From NCBI RefSeq assembly GCF_029360765.1, contig NZ_JARKNA010000001.1, forward strand, positions 310,001-374,000: a stretch of 64,000 nt of DNA, in the 5' to 3' direction. Both the position numbers and the translations under genes were made by a program. The notes below the pieces were generated by a model. That model saw nothing but the letters and a program-made list of their open reading frames with translations, was not told where the DNA came from and did not search any database. Each line of letters begins with the position of its first letter. Position 1 is the first letter of the stretch. Source of the stretch: Terrimonas pollutisoli. GTDB lineage: Bacteria > Bacteroidota > Bacteroidia > Chitinophagales > Chitinophagaceae. Shown here in pieces: positions 47,897 through 57,344 of the stretch.

Positions 47897-48991
47897 ATGA
47901 AAAAAAAATTCATAACAGTGTTGCTTGTTTTTTTACTGCATTGGCCTTTCTGCGATTCATTTGCCCAGGAGAAAAATAGCAAAAGGCAGGAATATGATTT
48001 TTCTTTTTTAAGCAATAAAATACTAGGCTGGGTTGATAGCGGTTATTACAATGGCGCTTCTATTCTTATTGCAAAAGATAACAAAGTCATTTATAAAAAT
48101 TATTTCGGGAGTTACAAACCTGAAACAGTTGTATTCATTGCATCAGCCGGTAAATGGCTGGCTGCTGCAACAATAGCAGCAATTGTTGATGAAGGAAAAC
48201 TTTCATGGTATGATAAAGTAAAAAAATGGTTACCTGAATTTACTGATGCAAAGGGCGAAGCTACATTGGCGCAACTATTATCTCATACCGCAGGTTATCC
48301 TGACTATCAGCCGGATGATCAACCAATAGATATTTATCAAAACTTAAAAGAATCTGTTGCGCAAATTGTCAATCTTCCTGCTGATACATTACCCGGAACA
48401 AAATTCAAATACGGAGGATTAAGTATGCAGGTAGCAGGAAGAATGGCTGAACTGGCAACAGGTAAAGACTGGGAAACATTGTTTCAGCAAAAGATTGCCA
48501 TTCCTCTTAGTATGTATTCCACTCATTTTACTCCTGTTGATTCCAGTGGGGGACATGCTCCAATGCTGGGCGGGGGCGCCAGGACAACTTTGCAGGATTA
48601 CACCAATTTTCTTGCTATGATTTTTAATAATGGCGTTTATAAAGGAAAAAGAATTTTATCAGTAAATGCTATCAGAGCCATGCAGGCGGATCATGTGCTA
48701 AATGCAAAAGTGAACACAGGCGAGTTTGTTGAAAATGTGAGAGGCAGTTTGCGAAAAGATATTTATGGGTTGGGTGAATGGAGAGAGGAAGTAAATGAAA
48801 AGGGAGAAGCAACGCTCATCAGCAGTCCTTCATGGGCGGGAGCTTATCCGTGGATTGATAAGAAAAATAACGTGTATGGATTTTTCATGACACATATTGT
48901 ACAAACTAAGAACGGGTTCAATTCGTTTTTATCAAGTCCTGTTCTTGCTATAATGGCGCGGAATATTTTAAAGACAAAACAAATTAAGTGA
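47897..48991 (+). CDS. Serine hydrolase of the beta-lactamase/esterase family
   Basis: A 364-aa exported protein (signal VLLVFLLHWPFCDSFAQ) of the penicillin-binding-protein-like fold. Motif SxxK is S83-A-G-K86 in VFIASAGKWLAAATIA, the tyrosine motif is Y172-G-G in KYGGLSMQVAG, and the third strand is LGGGARTTLQDYTNF. In glycan loci these proteins are thought to be esterases that remove acyl or other ester groups, not antibiotic enzymes; that role is inference here. Helix ILSHTAGYPDYQPDDQ is typical of the class. Its stop overlaps the start of the following GH127 pseudogene by 4 nt. Confidence 0.87.
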   Translation: MKKKFITVLLVFLLHWPFCDSFAQEKNSKRQEYDFSFLSNKILGWVDSGYYNGASILIAKDNKVIYKNYFGSYKPETVVFIASAGKWLAAATIAAIVDEGKLSWYDKVKKWLPEFTDAKGEATLAQLLSHTAGYPDYQPDDQPIDIYQNLKESVAQIVNLPADTLPGTKFKYGGLSMQVAGRMAELATGKDWETLFQQKIAIPLSMYSTHFTPVDSSGGHAPMLGGGARTTLQDYTNFLAMIFNNGVYKGKRILSVNAIRAMQADHVLNAKVNTGEFVENVRGSLRKDIYGLGEWREEVNEKGEATLISSPSWAGAYPWIDKKNNVYGFFMTHIVQTKNGFNSFLSSPVLAIMARNILKTKQIK

Positions 48992-49678
48992 TGAGGAAAA
49001 TTTTTACTGCGTGTTTATTTCTGCATGCCTGTATTGTTCATGCACAGTCACATTACCCCGGTCAGCATGCCGGCAAATTTGAATTGGAAGATAAACTGAA
49101 GCTTGCGGTTTACAGTTTCGATTTGCAGGATGTGAAGCTGCCTGATAGCCGGTTTACAAAAAATAGGGAAAGAGAAGTGCAATGGTTGATGAGTATTGAT
49201 GTAAACAGGCTGTTGCACAGCTTTCGTACCAGTGCAGGGGTGTACAGCGGGCAGGAAGGCGGTTATATGACCGTAAAAAAAATAGCAGGATGGGAGTCGT
49301 TGGATTGTGAGATCCGCGGGCATACAACCGGGCATATTCTTTCTGGCCTGGCCTTATTATATTCATCTACTCATGATGAAAAGTTTAAAACAAAAGCCGA
49401 TAGTCTTGTAAAAGGATTAGCTGAAGTACAGCAGGCATTAAACCAGGGAGGTTACCCCGGAGCTTTTCCTGAAGAACTCATTAACCGGAATATTGCGGGC
49501 ACAAGAGTCTTCAGGCATCACCAGCGAATTAAAACTGAATATGAACAAATTGCTTGAATATGTAAAACCTGTTGCCGGAAAGTCATTGACATTTAAAACA
49601 GTTAAAGAAGGAATAACGCTGAAACCATTGTATGATACGCACCGGGAGCGTTATGTGGTATATTGGGATATAAGATAA
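48988..49678 (+). pseudogene. GH127 beta-L-arabinofuranosidase pseudogene with the middle deleted
   Basis: The first 170 codons are a convincing GH127 (DUF1680) start: signal peptide, then SFDLQDVKLPDSRFTKNRER, VNRLLHSFRTSAGV, GGWESLDCE-like GWESLDCEIRGHTTGHILSG, ending LINRNIAGTRVF near 49510. The frame then fails (stop at 49557), and a different frame from about 49505 to 49678 gives the classical C-terminus KPVAGKSLTFKTVKEG, TLKPLYDTHRERYVVYWDIR. About 400 residues of catalytic barrel between the two, with the Glu and Cys residues needed for catalysis, are missing. Both ends are well preserved, so the deletion looks recent. An intact ancestor would have cut terminal beta-L-arabinofuranose. 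Confidence 0.88.
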
Positions 49679-49721
49679 GTATGCATAAAGAAATAACTAT
49701 AATACATAAATCGTATTCTGA

Positions 49722-52073
49722 ATGTGGTATAAAAAGATAACTTTCGTTTTTACACTAATGCTCATATGCAGCTGTGCATTTTCACAGGAAGGGATCGGTA
49801 AGGTAAAGGCTCACCCTTACCTTTTCTATACGGCCGGGAATATTAAAGCAGTAAAGGAAAATCTAAGGAAAGATACCGTTATGGAAAAAGCCTGGCGTGA
49901 AATGCTTGCTAATGCAGATGCGGCAGCAACCGCAGGAAAGGGCGGCAGCATGGAAGAACTGAGTTTTGCCTATCGCATGACAGGTGATAAAAAATATGCA
50001 CTTCAGGCAAAAACATTGTTGCAGGATCTTTTGAAGCGAGGCGCATGGGATGGATTGGATGACCGCAGCCCGAGATGGAACTCAGCATTGGGTACAGCCC
50101 GTTACAATGGTATGAGTGCTATCACGTTTGATGCCATTTATGATATACTCACACCAGGCGAAAAAAAACAGATGGCCGAGCGTATTGTAACATTGGGTAT
50201 AGAGCCATCTCTAAACGACTGGATTTCGGCTGATAAAAGATTACACACTTTAAATTCGATGGGACACAACTGGTGGAGTTCAATTGTCTACCAGGCGGGG
50301 ATAGCTTCACTTGCCATCATGAACGAAGTACCGAAGGCTAAAAAATGGGCTGAGGATGTGATGCAATCTGCGGACGAGTGGTTTGCTTTTTCAGGAAGTG
50401 TTTTAGAAAATAAGCCTTCCAGCTTTGATCCGGCAGGTGGTTTTTATGAAAGCATCAGTTATGCCAACTTTGGTTTTTCTGAATATCTTTTCTTCAGAGT
50501 GGCGTGGACAAATGCGGTATCAAAAATTTTGAAGCCTTATGATCCGTTGTTGGAGAAAACACTGGATTGGTTTATCCAAATGTCTTATCCTGCATCCGGC
50601 AAACTTCAATCTGTCAATTTTGGCGATACCAATCCTTATGCCAATGGCGACAGACCGGTGAAGCTGATGATGGCTTTGGGTTTTACTAAAAAGAGATACG
50701 AATGGTATTTGAGCAAAACCAAACGGGATCGCATAAAAGAAGATCTTGGCATCCACACACCGTTGGGTTTGTTGTACAGTCCGGTTATCAGCTCGTCAGA
50801 GCCTGCTCCTGATTTACCAACTTCTGCCATTTATGAAAATATGGGTTGGGCTTCTATGCGCTCTTCATGGAAGGAAAATGCAAGTATGCTTGCCATTAAA
50901 TCGGGTTATACGTGGAACCATGCCCATGCAGATGCAGGTTCGTTTATACTTTATCACAATGGCAAAAATTTATTGATCGATGGTGGTAATGTCAACTACG
51001 GCAACCCGTTGTATAGCAGTTATTCTGTTCGCAGTGATGCACACAACGTTATCTTGTTCAATGGTAAGGCGCAGGATCCGCAGGATCAGTACCATGCTGT
51101 TAAAAATACAGGCCATTTATATAACCTGATGGACGCAGGCAATTTTAAATATATTCTTGCCGATGCTACAGGACCTACATCCCATTATTTTTTACGCAAC
51201 TACCGAAACGTGGTTTGGGTGGGTAATGTGATATTGATTTTGGATGATGTGAAAACCTATGATCAGGGAAAGTTTGAATGGTTATTGCATACCGCTGTTG
51301 ATGCCAGGAAGAAAGGGATCGACCTGGATATAACAGATGGTAACGCATCTGTTTTGGTAAGACCGTTATTTCCTGAAACCTTACCAAATGGATATCCACA
51401 TGATTTTCCTGAAAAAATGCGATTGGAAGAAAAGCAGGGTGTAAAAGATCATGAACCCAACACAAAGGTTACCTACTATTCCATTTCCCCTGCAGAAGAA
51501 TTGAAGCAAACAAAATTTATTACCGCTATTATTTTACTGGATGATAAGAATAAGCCAATTGAGGGGCCCTCATTGTCGGGCATGGCCAGTGCGAAGGAAA
51601 TGAGAACTGCTTTGCCCGGGATTGAAAAACTGGAAGGTAATAATTATATCGGTGTGCGAATTACAGATAATGGTATAACAACCGATGTGTACTTCAACCT
51701 GATGGCCGATGGCAGGATCATGCACCGGAACAGCCACAATGAAATCAATGGATGGGAAACAGATGCTTACTTATTAGGTGTGACTTACAAAGAAGGAACC
51801 AACCCTTTAGCAGTTGAGAATATCAACAGTTGGTTTGTTGCCAATGGAAGTTATATCCGAAAGAAAGATGAGGTGATCCTGCATTCACTTTCAAAAGTAT
51901 TTCTGCACGCAAACCTGGACGATGAAACGCCACGGATTTTATTACAGGGACAACCATTGATTCGTGCAGAACTTTCTGTCAATAAGAAAGCTGCAAACGT
52001 GAAGCTGAACGGCCAGGCGATAAAGGCAGTGTATTCGGATAAGAAAATGTTGCAGTTAAAGACCGGCGGGTAA
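49722..52073 (+). CDS. Heparinase II/III-like polysaccharide lyase
   Basis: A 783-aa exported protein (signal ITFVFTLMLICSCAFSQ) with an (alpha/alpha) toroid (HNWWSSIVYQAGIASLAIMN, ESISYANFGFSEYLFFRVAW) and the heparinase II/III beta-sheet domain whose hallmark is TWNHAHADAGSFILYHNGKN followed by LLIDGG. Further conserved parts are SVRSDAHNVILFNGKAQ and FLRNYRNVVWVGNVILILDD. Proteins of this family eliminate uronic acid from glycosaminoglycans, alginate or plant uronic polymers. In this plant-type PUL a glucuronate-containing substrate is more likely than heparin, an inference from the neighbours. Unsaturated products would suit the GH88 enzyme. Confidence 0.9.
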   Translation: MWYKKITFVFTLMLICSCAFSQEGIGKVKAHPYLFYTAGNIKAVKENLRKDTVMEKAWREMLANADAAATAGKGGSMEELSFAYRMTGDKKYALQAKTLLQDLLKRGAWDGLDDRSPRWNSALGTARYNGMSAITFDAIYDILTPGEKKQMAERIVTLGIEPSLNDWISADKRLHTLNSMGHNWWSSIVYQAGIASLAIMNEVPKAKKWAEDVMQSADEWFAFSGSVLENKPSSFDPAGGFYESISYANFGFSEYLFFRVAWTNAVSKILKPYDPLLEKTLDWFIQMSYPASGKLQSVNFGDTNPYANGDRPVKLMMALGFTKKRYEWYLSKTKRDRIKEDLGIHTPLGLLYSPVISSSEPAPDLPTSAIYENMGWASMRSSWKENASMLAIKSGYTWNHAHADAGSFILYHNGKNLLIDGGNVNYGNPLYSSYSVRSDAHNVILFNGKAQDPQDQYHAVKNTGHLYNLMDAGNFKYILADATGPTSHYFLRNYRNVVWVGNVILILDDVKTYDQGKFEWLLHTAVDARKKGIDLDITDGNASVLVRPLFPETLPNGYPHDFPEKMRLEEKQGVKDHEPNTKVTYYSISPAEELKQTKFITAIILLDDKNKPIEGPSLSGMASAKEMRTALPGIEKLEGNNYIGVRITDNGITTDVYFNLMADGRIMHRNSHNEINGWETDAYLLGVTYKEGTNPLAVENINSWFVANGSYIRKKDEVILHSLSKVFLHANLDDETPRILLQGQPLIRAELSVNKKAANVKLNGQAIKAVYSDKKMLQLKTGG

Positions 52074-52132
52074 CCCGCATTACATTATTTTTTCTTGAAA
52101 GACAAACGTCTTACACTAAATTCTTTTATTGT

Positions 52133-53767
52133 ATGAAGTATAATGAGAAGCTGTTCGCTGTGATAGTAAGTTTAATTTTTTTAACGCATGTTTCCGCCCA
52201 AACAGACTATATGTCGCAGGTATGGGTGGCCGACAATGGCGACGGCACTTATAAAAACCCGGTACTGTATGCTGATTACTCCGATCCTGATGTGATACGT
52301 GTGGGTAATGATTATTACATGACGGCTTCCAGTTTTAATTGCACTCCCGGTTTGCCAATCCTTCACTCAAAAGATTTAGTAAACTGGCGACTGATTAACT
52401 ATGCATTAAAGAAACAAATTCCTGAAGAAGTATTTAATGCGCCTCAACACGGTAAGGGTGTATGGGCTCCTTCGATGAATTATCGCAACGGAGAATTTTA
52501 TATCTACTATCCCGATCCGGATTTTGGTATTTATATGATCAAAACCAAAGATCCTGCAAAAGAATGGAGCCAGCCTGTTTTGGTGTTAGCAGGCAAAGGC
52601 ATTATTGATCCCTCTTCGTTTTGGGATGATGATGGACAAGCGTATTTAGCTGTTGCCTGGGCAGGTAGCAGGGCAGGCGTCAACAGTTTGCTTACCGTTT
52701 TTAAAATGAATAAAGAAGGAACCAAAGTAATTGATGATGGTAAACATGTATATGACGGGCATGACCAGGACCACACCGTAGAAGGACCTAAGTTTTTTAA
52801 ACGCAATGGCTATTATTATTTACTGCCACCTGCAGGCGGAGTTGCTACAGGCTGGCAACTGGCATTGCGCTCCAGGAATATCTATGGGCCGTATGAACGG
52901 AAAGTAGTAATGGACCAGGGCAATACTGCTATCAACGGCCCGCACCAGGGGGCGTTGGTTCAAACGCAGACAGGCGAATATTGGTTTTATCATTTCCAGG
53001 ATAAGGGTGTATATGGAAGAATTTTGCATCTGCAGCCGGTTCAATGGAAAAGCGACTGGCCCGTGATTGGCGTGGATAAGGATGGGGATGGAAAAGGAGA
53101 ACCAGTTTTAGTGTTCAGGAAACCGAATGTTGGAAAGGTATACCCGGTAACAACACCTGCAGAAAGCGACGAGTTTACTACTGATACGTTGGGCTTGCAG
53201 TGGCAATGGCATGCCAATCCTAAGATTCAATGGTCGGCCCTGATAAGGAATTCAGGATATCTCAGGCTCTTTGCTTATCCCTCTGATTCGTCAAAAAATT
53301 TGTGGGCCGTTCCCAGCCTGCTGTTGCAAAAATTTCCTGCGCCGGATTTTACCGCTACAACAAAACTTGAATGGAATATTGAATGGGATGTATGGCAGAA
53401 AAAGAAAGCGGGTTTGCTGGTAATGGGTAACGATTATGCTTATCTGTCCATTTCAAAAAATGAGAACGGCTATCTTGTATCACAGGTAATATGTAAAGAT
53501 GCTTTATCGGGAAATGAAGAAAATACAGTTGAGCAAAAGCCATTGAAAGATTCAACGGTTTATTTGCGGGTCACTGTGTCATCACCTGATGCGCAATGCA
53601 CATTCAGTTACAGTGAAGATGGGATTAACTACAAAGCCATTGGAAAATCTTTCACAGCTAAACCTGATAAATGGATTGGCGCTAAAGTGGGATTGTTTTG
53701 TACAGGCGTACCGGGAATAAGAAATGGTGGTTATGCAGATGTGGATTGGTTCAGAATAACAAAATAA
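52133..53767 (+). CDS. GH43 enzyme with C-terminal beta-sandwich
   Basis: A 544-aa secreted GH43 of the beta-xylosidase/arabinofuranosidase type (signal LFAVIVSLIFLTHVSAQ). Base Asp in YADYSDPDVIRVGNDYYMTA, modulator Asp in GIIDPSSFWDDDG, acid Glu in HTVEGPKFFKRNGYYYLLPP, and His in NGPHQGALVQTQTG. The second domain (about 345-540) is the GH43 C2-like beta-sandwich (SDEFTTDTLGLQWQWHANPK, GLLVMGNDYAYLSI, GINYKAIG) that shapes the pocket for a single sugar. Domain order is as in domain 1 of the triple GH43. Exo-action on arabinosyl or xylosyl ends is expected. Confidence 0.92.
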   Translation: MKYNEKLFAVIVSLIFLTHVSAQTDYMSQVWVADNGDGTYKNPVLYADYSDPDVIRVGNDYYMTASSFNCTPGLPILHSKDLVNWRLINYALKKQIPEEVFNAPQHGKGVWAPSMNYRNGEFYIYYPDPDFGIYMIKTKDPAKEWSQPVLVLAGKGIIDPSSFWDDDGQAYLAVAWAGSRAGVNSLLTVFKMNKEGTKVIDDGKHVYDGHDQDHTVEGPKFFKRNGYYYLLPPAGGVATGWQLALRSRNIYGPYERKVVMDQGNTAINGPHQGALVQTQTGEYWFYHFQDKGVYGRILHLQPVQWKSDWPVIGVDKDGDGKGEPVLVFRKPNVGKVYPVTTPAESDEFTTDTLGLQWQWHANPKIQWSALIRNSGYLRLFAYPSDSSKNLWAVPSLLLQKFPAPDFTATTKLEWNIEWDVWQKKKAGLLVMGNDYAYLSISKNENGYLVSQVICKDALSGNEENTVEQKPLKDSTVYLRVTVSSPDAQCTFSYSEDGINYKAIGKSFTAKPDKWIGAKVGLFCTGVPGIRNGGYADVDWFRITK

Positions 53768-53771
53768 AAAT

Positions 53772-54203
53772 ATGAAGAAGGCATTGACACTAATGGTTGC
53801 CGGTTTATTTACTGCCGGAATAAGCTTTGCGCAAAGCAAAAAAATAAAACAGGTAGCAAAAGATGTAAATGATCTTAAAGAAGCGATGATTTCTGCTGAC
53901 TCAGCAAAGCTTGCTGCCATTGTTTCGGATGATCTTAGTTATGGACATTCCGGCGGAAAAATAGAAGACAAATCTGCTTTTATCCGGGCATTTGTAAATG
54001 GTAGTTCTGATTTTGTTACGATTGATATAACTGAGCAAAAAATACGGGTTTATCAAAACACCGCAGTAGTGACGCATATACTGAATGCCACAACGAATGA
54101 CAACGGAAAACCTGGTACGGTAAAGTTGTCAATACTTACAGTATGGAATAAACAAAATAGCCACTGGAAAATGGTTGCACGCCAGGCAGTACGGCCGCAG
54201 TAG
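53772..54203 (+). CDS. NTF2/SnoaL-like exported small protein
   Basis: A 143-aa protein with a signal peptide (LMVAGLFTAGISFAQ) and a cone-shaped NTF2-like fold of the DUF4440 type: helix VNDLKEAMISADSAKLAAIV, then SDDLSYGHSGGKIEDKSAFI and strands QKIRVYQNTAVVTHILNA and LTVWNKQNSHWKMVARQAV. The family binds small ligands or has minor enzymatic roles. Several Bacteroidota glycan loci carry one with unknown purpose. It begins 5 nt after GH43 and the next gene follows after 8 nt, so it is translationally coupled. Confidence 0.83.
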   Translation: MKKALTLMVAGLFTAGISFAQSKKIKQVAKDVNDLKEAMISADSAKLAAIVSDDLSYGHSGGKIEDKSAFIRAFVNGSSDFVTIDITEQKIRVYQNTAVVTHILNATTNDNGKPGTVKLSILTVWNKQNSHWKMVARQAVRPQ

Positions 54204-54211
54204 AAATTGTT

Positions 54212-55813
54212 ATGAAGAAGCAAAGCATACTATTACTCCTTCTGTTTTTTTTCGTTTCATCTGCTTATGCGCAAGTATGGCAATGGAGTGTTGCAGTAGA
54301 TAGTGTTGTTTCTGGTGAAACAAAAGATCACCCGCAGGCTTATTTATGGATACCGGAAAATTGCAGGCAGGTGAAATCCGTTGTGTTTGCACAGCATAAT
54401 ATGGTAGAGGAGGGAATGCTGGAACATCCATTGTTCCGTAAAACGATGCGTGAACTGGGTATTGCAGAAGTATGGGTAACACCCGGTATCAATATGCCTT
54501 TCGATTTTACAAAAGATGCAGGTGAGGATTTTAGTTATATGATGAAATTACTGGCCGATGTTTCGGGGTATAAAGAGCTGGAACATGCACCGGTTATACC
54601 TCTTGGACACTCAGCTTATGCTACTTTCCCCTGGAATTTTGCTGCCTGGAATCCCGGAAGAACATTGGCACTGGTTTCCATACATGGTGATGCTCCGCAA
54701 ACGAACCTCGCAGGTTATGGAGGTGCCAATGTAGATTGGGGAAACAGGAATATCGACGGGATTCCTTCTTTGTTTATCATGGGAGAATATGAATGGTGGG
54801 AAGATCGGATAAAGCCAGCATTTGATTATGTCGCCAAACATCCTAACAGTGCTATCAATTTGTTTTGCGATGCCGGTCACGGACATTTCGATTACAGCGA
54901 TGAGATGATTGCATATGTGTGTATGTTCATTAAAAAAGCTGCGGCCAAACGATTGCCGAAATCAATGTCCATGGACAAACCGAATGTACTTATACCTGTA
55001 AAACCACAACAGGGTTGGCTGATGGATCGCTGGCACAAGAATAGTTTGCCAATGGCAATAGCAGCTCCTTACGCTTTATACAAAGGGAACCGTCAGTTTG
55101 CGTCATGGGTATTTGATCAGCAGATGGCCGATGCTACAGAAAAATTTTATGTGGCTGAGAGAGGAAAGAAAAAACAGGATATTGGATTTATGCAACATGG
55201 TGAAATCCTGCAACCGGTAAAAACACATGCCAATTATCAATTGAAATTTATTCCGCTGGAAGACGGGATCAGCTTTACACTTCGTGCTTTTTTTGCGGAC
55301 ACATCACGAACAAAACCGGTTACTGCATTTGCAAAAACCGCTTTGAAGATTGACAGAATCTGCGGGCCGGTAAAGAAAATCAACGACACTGCTTTTCAGA
55401 TCAGTTTCAGCAGGCTTGGATTTAACAATCCAAAACGCAGCAATGATATCTGGCTGCTGGCGCATAACAAAGGGGATGATCAATACAAGAGTAGCGTTCA
55501 GCAACTGGATATGCGTTTCCCTCTATTCAATAAAGAGGGAGTGGCGCAACAAATTGAATTTCCCCAAATACAAAATCAAAAAGCTGGAATAAAACATATC
55601 AGGCTGAAGGCCGTTTCATCTGCAGGTGCCCGGGTATCTTACTATGTAAAAGCAGGCCCCGCTTTTGTAAAGGATCAACAACTGCATTTTACAAAAATTC
55701 CTCCCTGCGCAAAATTCCCGGTAAAGATCACGGTTGTTGCGTGGCAGTACGGTGTTGCGGGAAAACTGCAATCGGCAAACCCAATTGAACAATCTTTTTT
55801 TATCAATAAATAA
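54212..55813 (+). CDS. Exported alpha/beta-hydrolase, possible carbohydrate esterase
   Basis: A 533-aa exported protein (signal LLLLFFFVSSAYAQ). Residues about 60-250 form an alpha/beta-hydrolase with nucleophile Ser134 in PVIPLGHSAYATFPW and a likely His in CDAGHGHFDYSDE. The acid residue may lie in FIMGEYEWWEDRI. The rest (about 260-530) is a separate, strand-rich region without a recognised domain. Similar proteins in glycan loci are suspected acetyl or feruloyl esterases. The family name is not certain. It could instead be an inactive binding protein, since the oxyanion loop is not clear. Confidence 0.72.
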   Translation: MKKQSILLLLLFFFVSSAYAQVWQWSVAVDSVVSGETKDHPQAYLWIPENCRQVKSVVFAQHNMVEEGMLEHPLFRKTMRELGIAEVWVTPGINMPFDFTKDAGEDFSYMMKLLADVSGYKELEHAPVIPLGHSAYATFPWNFAAWNPGRTLALVSIHGDAPQTNLAGYGGANVDWGNRNIDGIPSLFIMGEYEWWEDRIKPAFDYVAKHPNSAINLFCDAGHGHFDYSDEMIAYVCMFIKKAAAKRLPKSMSMDKPNVLIPVKPQQGWLMDRWHKNSLPMAIAAPYALYKGNRQFASWVFDQQMADATEKFYVAERGKKKQDIGFMQHGEILQPVKTHANYQLKFIPLEDGISFTLRAFFADTSRTKPVTAFAKTALKIDRICGPVKKINDTAFQISFSRLGFNNPKRSNDIWLLAHNKGDDQYKSSVQQLDMRFPLFNKEGVAQQIEFPQIQNQKAGIKHIRLKAVSSAGARVSYYVKAGPAFVKDQQLHFTKIPPCAKFPVKITVVAWQYGVAGKLQSANPIEQSFFINK

Positions 55814-55827
55814 ACGGACATTGGTTT

Positions 55828-55983
55828 ATGCAAGCTTTAGTGTTATTTGATCTGGAAGGCAAAACGGCTTTGGTTACAGGACGTGATGCGGGACCAGGAC
55901 AAGCCATGGCAATAGCTTTGGCTGGCATCGCCTGCATCGGCGGAACGGTGTTGTTTGTGGACGGAGGATGGATGGCCCGGTAG
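55828..55983 (+). pseudogene. KduD-like SDR remnant with in-frame central deletion
   Basis: A 51-codon ORF made of the two ends of 2-dehydro-3-deoxy-D-gluconate 5-dehydrogenase. It starts with LFDLEGKTALVTG and the coenzyme loop region GRDAGPGQAMAIALA. After AGIACIG it continues directly with GTVLFVDGGWMAR, the extreme C-terminus of KduD. The catalytic Ser-Tyr-Lys and about 200 residues are missing. The join keeps the frame. It was probably the uronate-processing gene of this operon, lying just before DUF4861, a common partner of KduD in pectin loci. The 51-aa product, if made, cannot be a dehydrogenase. Confidence 0.85.
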
Positions 55984-56042
55984 ACTTTTAACCTATATTG
56001 CAGAGTTTTTAATCAACTATTTTTACTCACTGTAAAAAAATA

Positions 56043-57338
56043 ATGATGCAAATAAGTTTTCCAGCAAGAGTTACTGTTGCCATTTCCGGTTTGTTTTTTT
56101 TGTTTTTATCCTGTAACTCACCTGCGGGCAAAGACATTACCATAACAAACCCATTAGCGGCAGAGCGGCCAGATGAGTTAATCGTGTTGACGAAATCAGT
56201 TATTGAAGCAAAGATTGGAACAATACCCCCCGGAAAGTTTGTCTTGCTGACTACCGCAGACGACAAACCTGTATTGGTTCAATACGATGATATGGACAGG
56301 GATGGTAACTGGGATGAGCTGGCTTTTTTATATTCCTTCAAGCCGGAGGAAAAAGTCGGTTTGTCGCTGGCAATTGCCGATGCACCTGCGGCCATTAAAG
56401 CTTTTGTTCGGGCGCATGCAAGGCATCGGCGAAAAAATGCTGACAATAGTTTTGGCAATGATCTGCAAAGAGATTCTATACCTGCAGGTCAGCCTGCGAC
56501 AGATTTTGCGAAGCAGGCCTATCCACCTTTTTTGACGGAAGGCCCTGCATGGGAGAATGATAAAGTTGGTTTCAGGTTATATTTTGATACACGAAATGGA
56601 AAGGATATTTGGGGAAAGATAACCAGCCGGATGATGATGGATGAAATAGGGCTGGACACCGCAAAGAATTATCACCTGCAGGCGGATTGGGGAATGGATG
56701 TATTGAAGGTTGGAAAATCATTGGGAGCAGGCGCATTGGCATTGTCTGTTCCAATGGAAAATGGTAAAGATAGTTTGATAAGATTGGGCGGCGTTAATAT
56801 GGGAAAGGTAGTTTATGAAAAAATTGCCGATGGGCCTGTCAGGGCTGTCATCCGTTTGCATTATCCCGCATGGAAGTTATTGGACAACCTGAAGCCCGTA
56901 AGTCTTACCGAAGAGATCAGCATTTGGGGTGGACAATATTTTTATGAGAGTAAGGTAACAATTAACGGAGCCCCTGGCAATGCTAAACTGGTAACAGGAA
57001 TTGTTAATCTCCACAGCAAGGAATCTTACCAGGTTGATACCGCCAATCATAAGATCCTTTTCACTTTCGATAAGCAATCTGAGAATAAGGACGAATTAGG
57101 AATGGGAATAGTGATACCGGCGAACAGCTTTAGCAACTACTTCACCACTCCCAATGAAGCAACAGATATTCAAAACACTTATGGCGTGCGCCTGAAAATA
57201 GCCGGGGAACAACCGGTAGTGTTTCGGTTCTATGCCGGCTGGGGTAAAAGCAATGATGCATTTTTATCGCAGGCAAAGTTCTCTGCTTACTTGAAAATGC
57301 AAGCTTTATACTGGGAGCAAATGGCTATAATCAATTAG
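56043..57338 (+). CDS. DUF4861 family lipoprotein
   Basis: A 431-aa lipoprotein (lipobox FLFLSC, Cys24) of the DUF4861 family, common in pectin and uronate loci. Visible family segments are ADDKPVLVQYDDMDRDGNWD, WENDKVGFRLYFDTRNGKDI, YHLQADWGMDVLKVGKSLGA and YFYESKVTINGAPGNAKLVT. The DxDxDGxWDEL pattern may bind a metal ion. The biochemical role is not established; lyase-fold action on uronic oligosaccharides has been proposed for relatives, and here that would be a guess. It is the last gene of the long operon, with a terminator just beyond its stop. Start: ATG 56043 (ATG ATG). Confidence 0.87.
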   Translation: MMQISFPARVTVAISGLFFLFLSCNSPAGKDITITNPLAAERPDELIVLTKSVIEAKIGTIPPGKFVLLTTADDKPVLVQYDDMDRDGNWDELAFLYSFKPEEKVGLSLAIADAPAAIKAFVRAHARHRRKNADNSFGNDLQRDSIPAGQPATDFAKQAYPPFLTEGPAWENDKVGFRLYFDTRNGKDIWGKITSRMMMDEIGLDTAKNYHLQADWGMDVLKVGKSLGAGALALSVPMENGKDSLIRLGGVNMGKVVYEKIADGPVRAVIRLHYPAWKLLDNLKPVSLTEEISIWGGQYFYESKVTINGAPGNAKLVTGIVNLHSKESYQVDTANHKILFTFDKQSENKDELGMGIVIPANSFSNYFTTPNEATDIQNTYGVRLKIAGEQPVVFRFYAGWGKSNDAFLSQAKFSAYLKMQALYWEQMAIIN

Positions 57339-57344
57339 CAAAAA

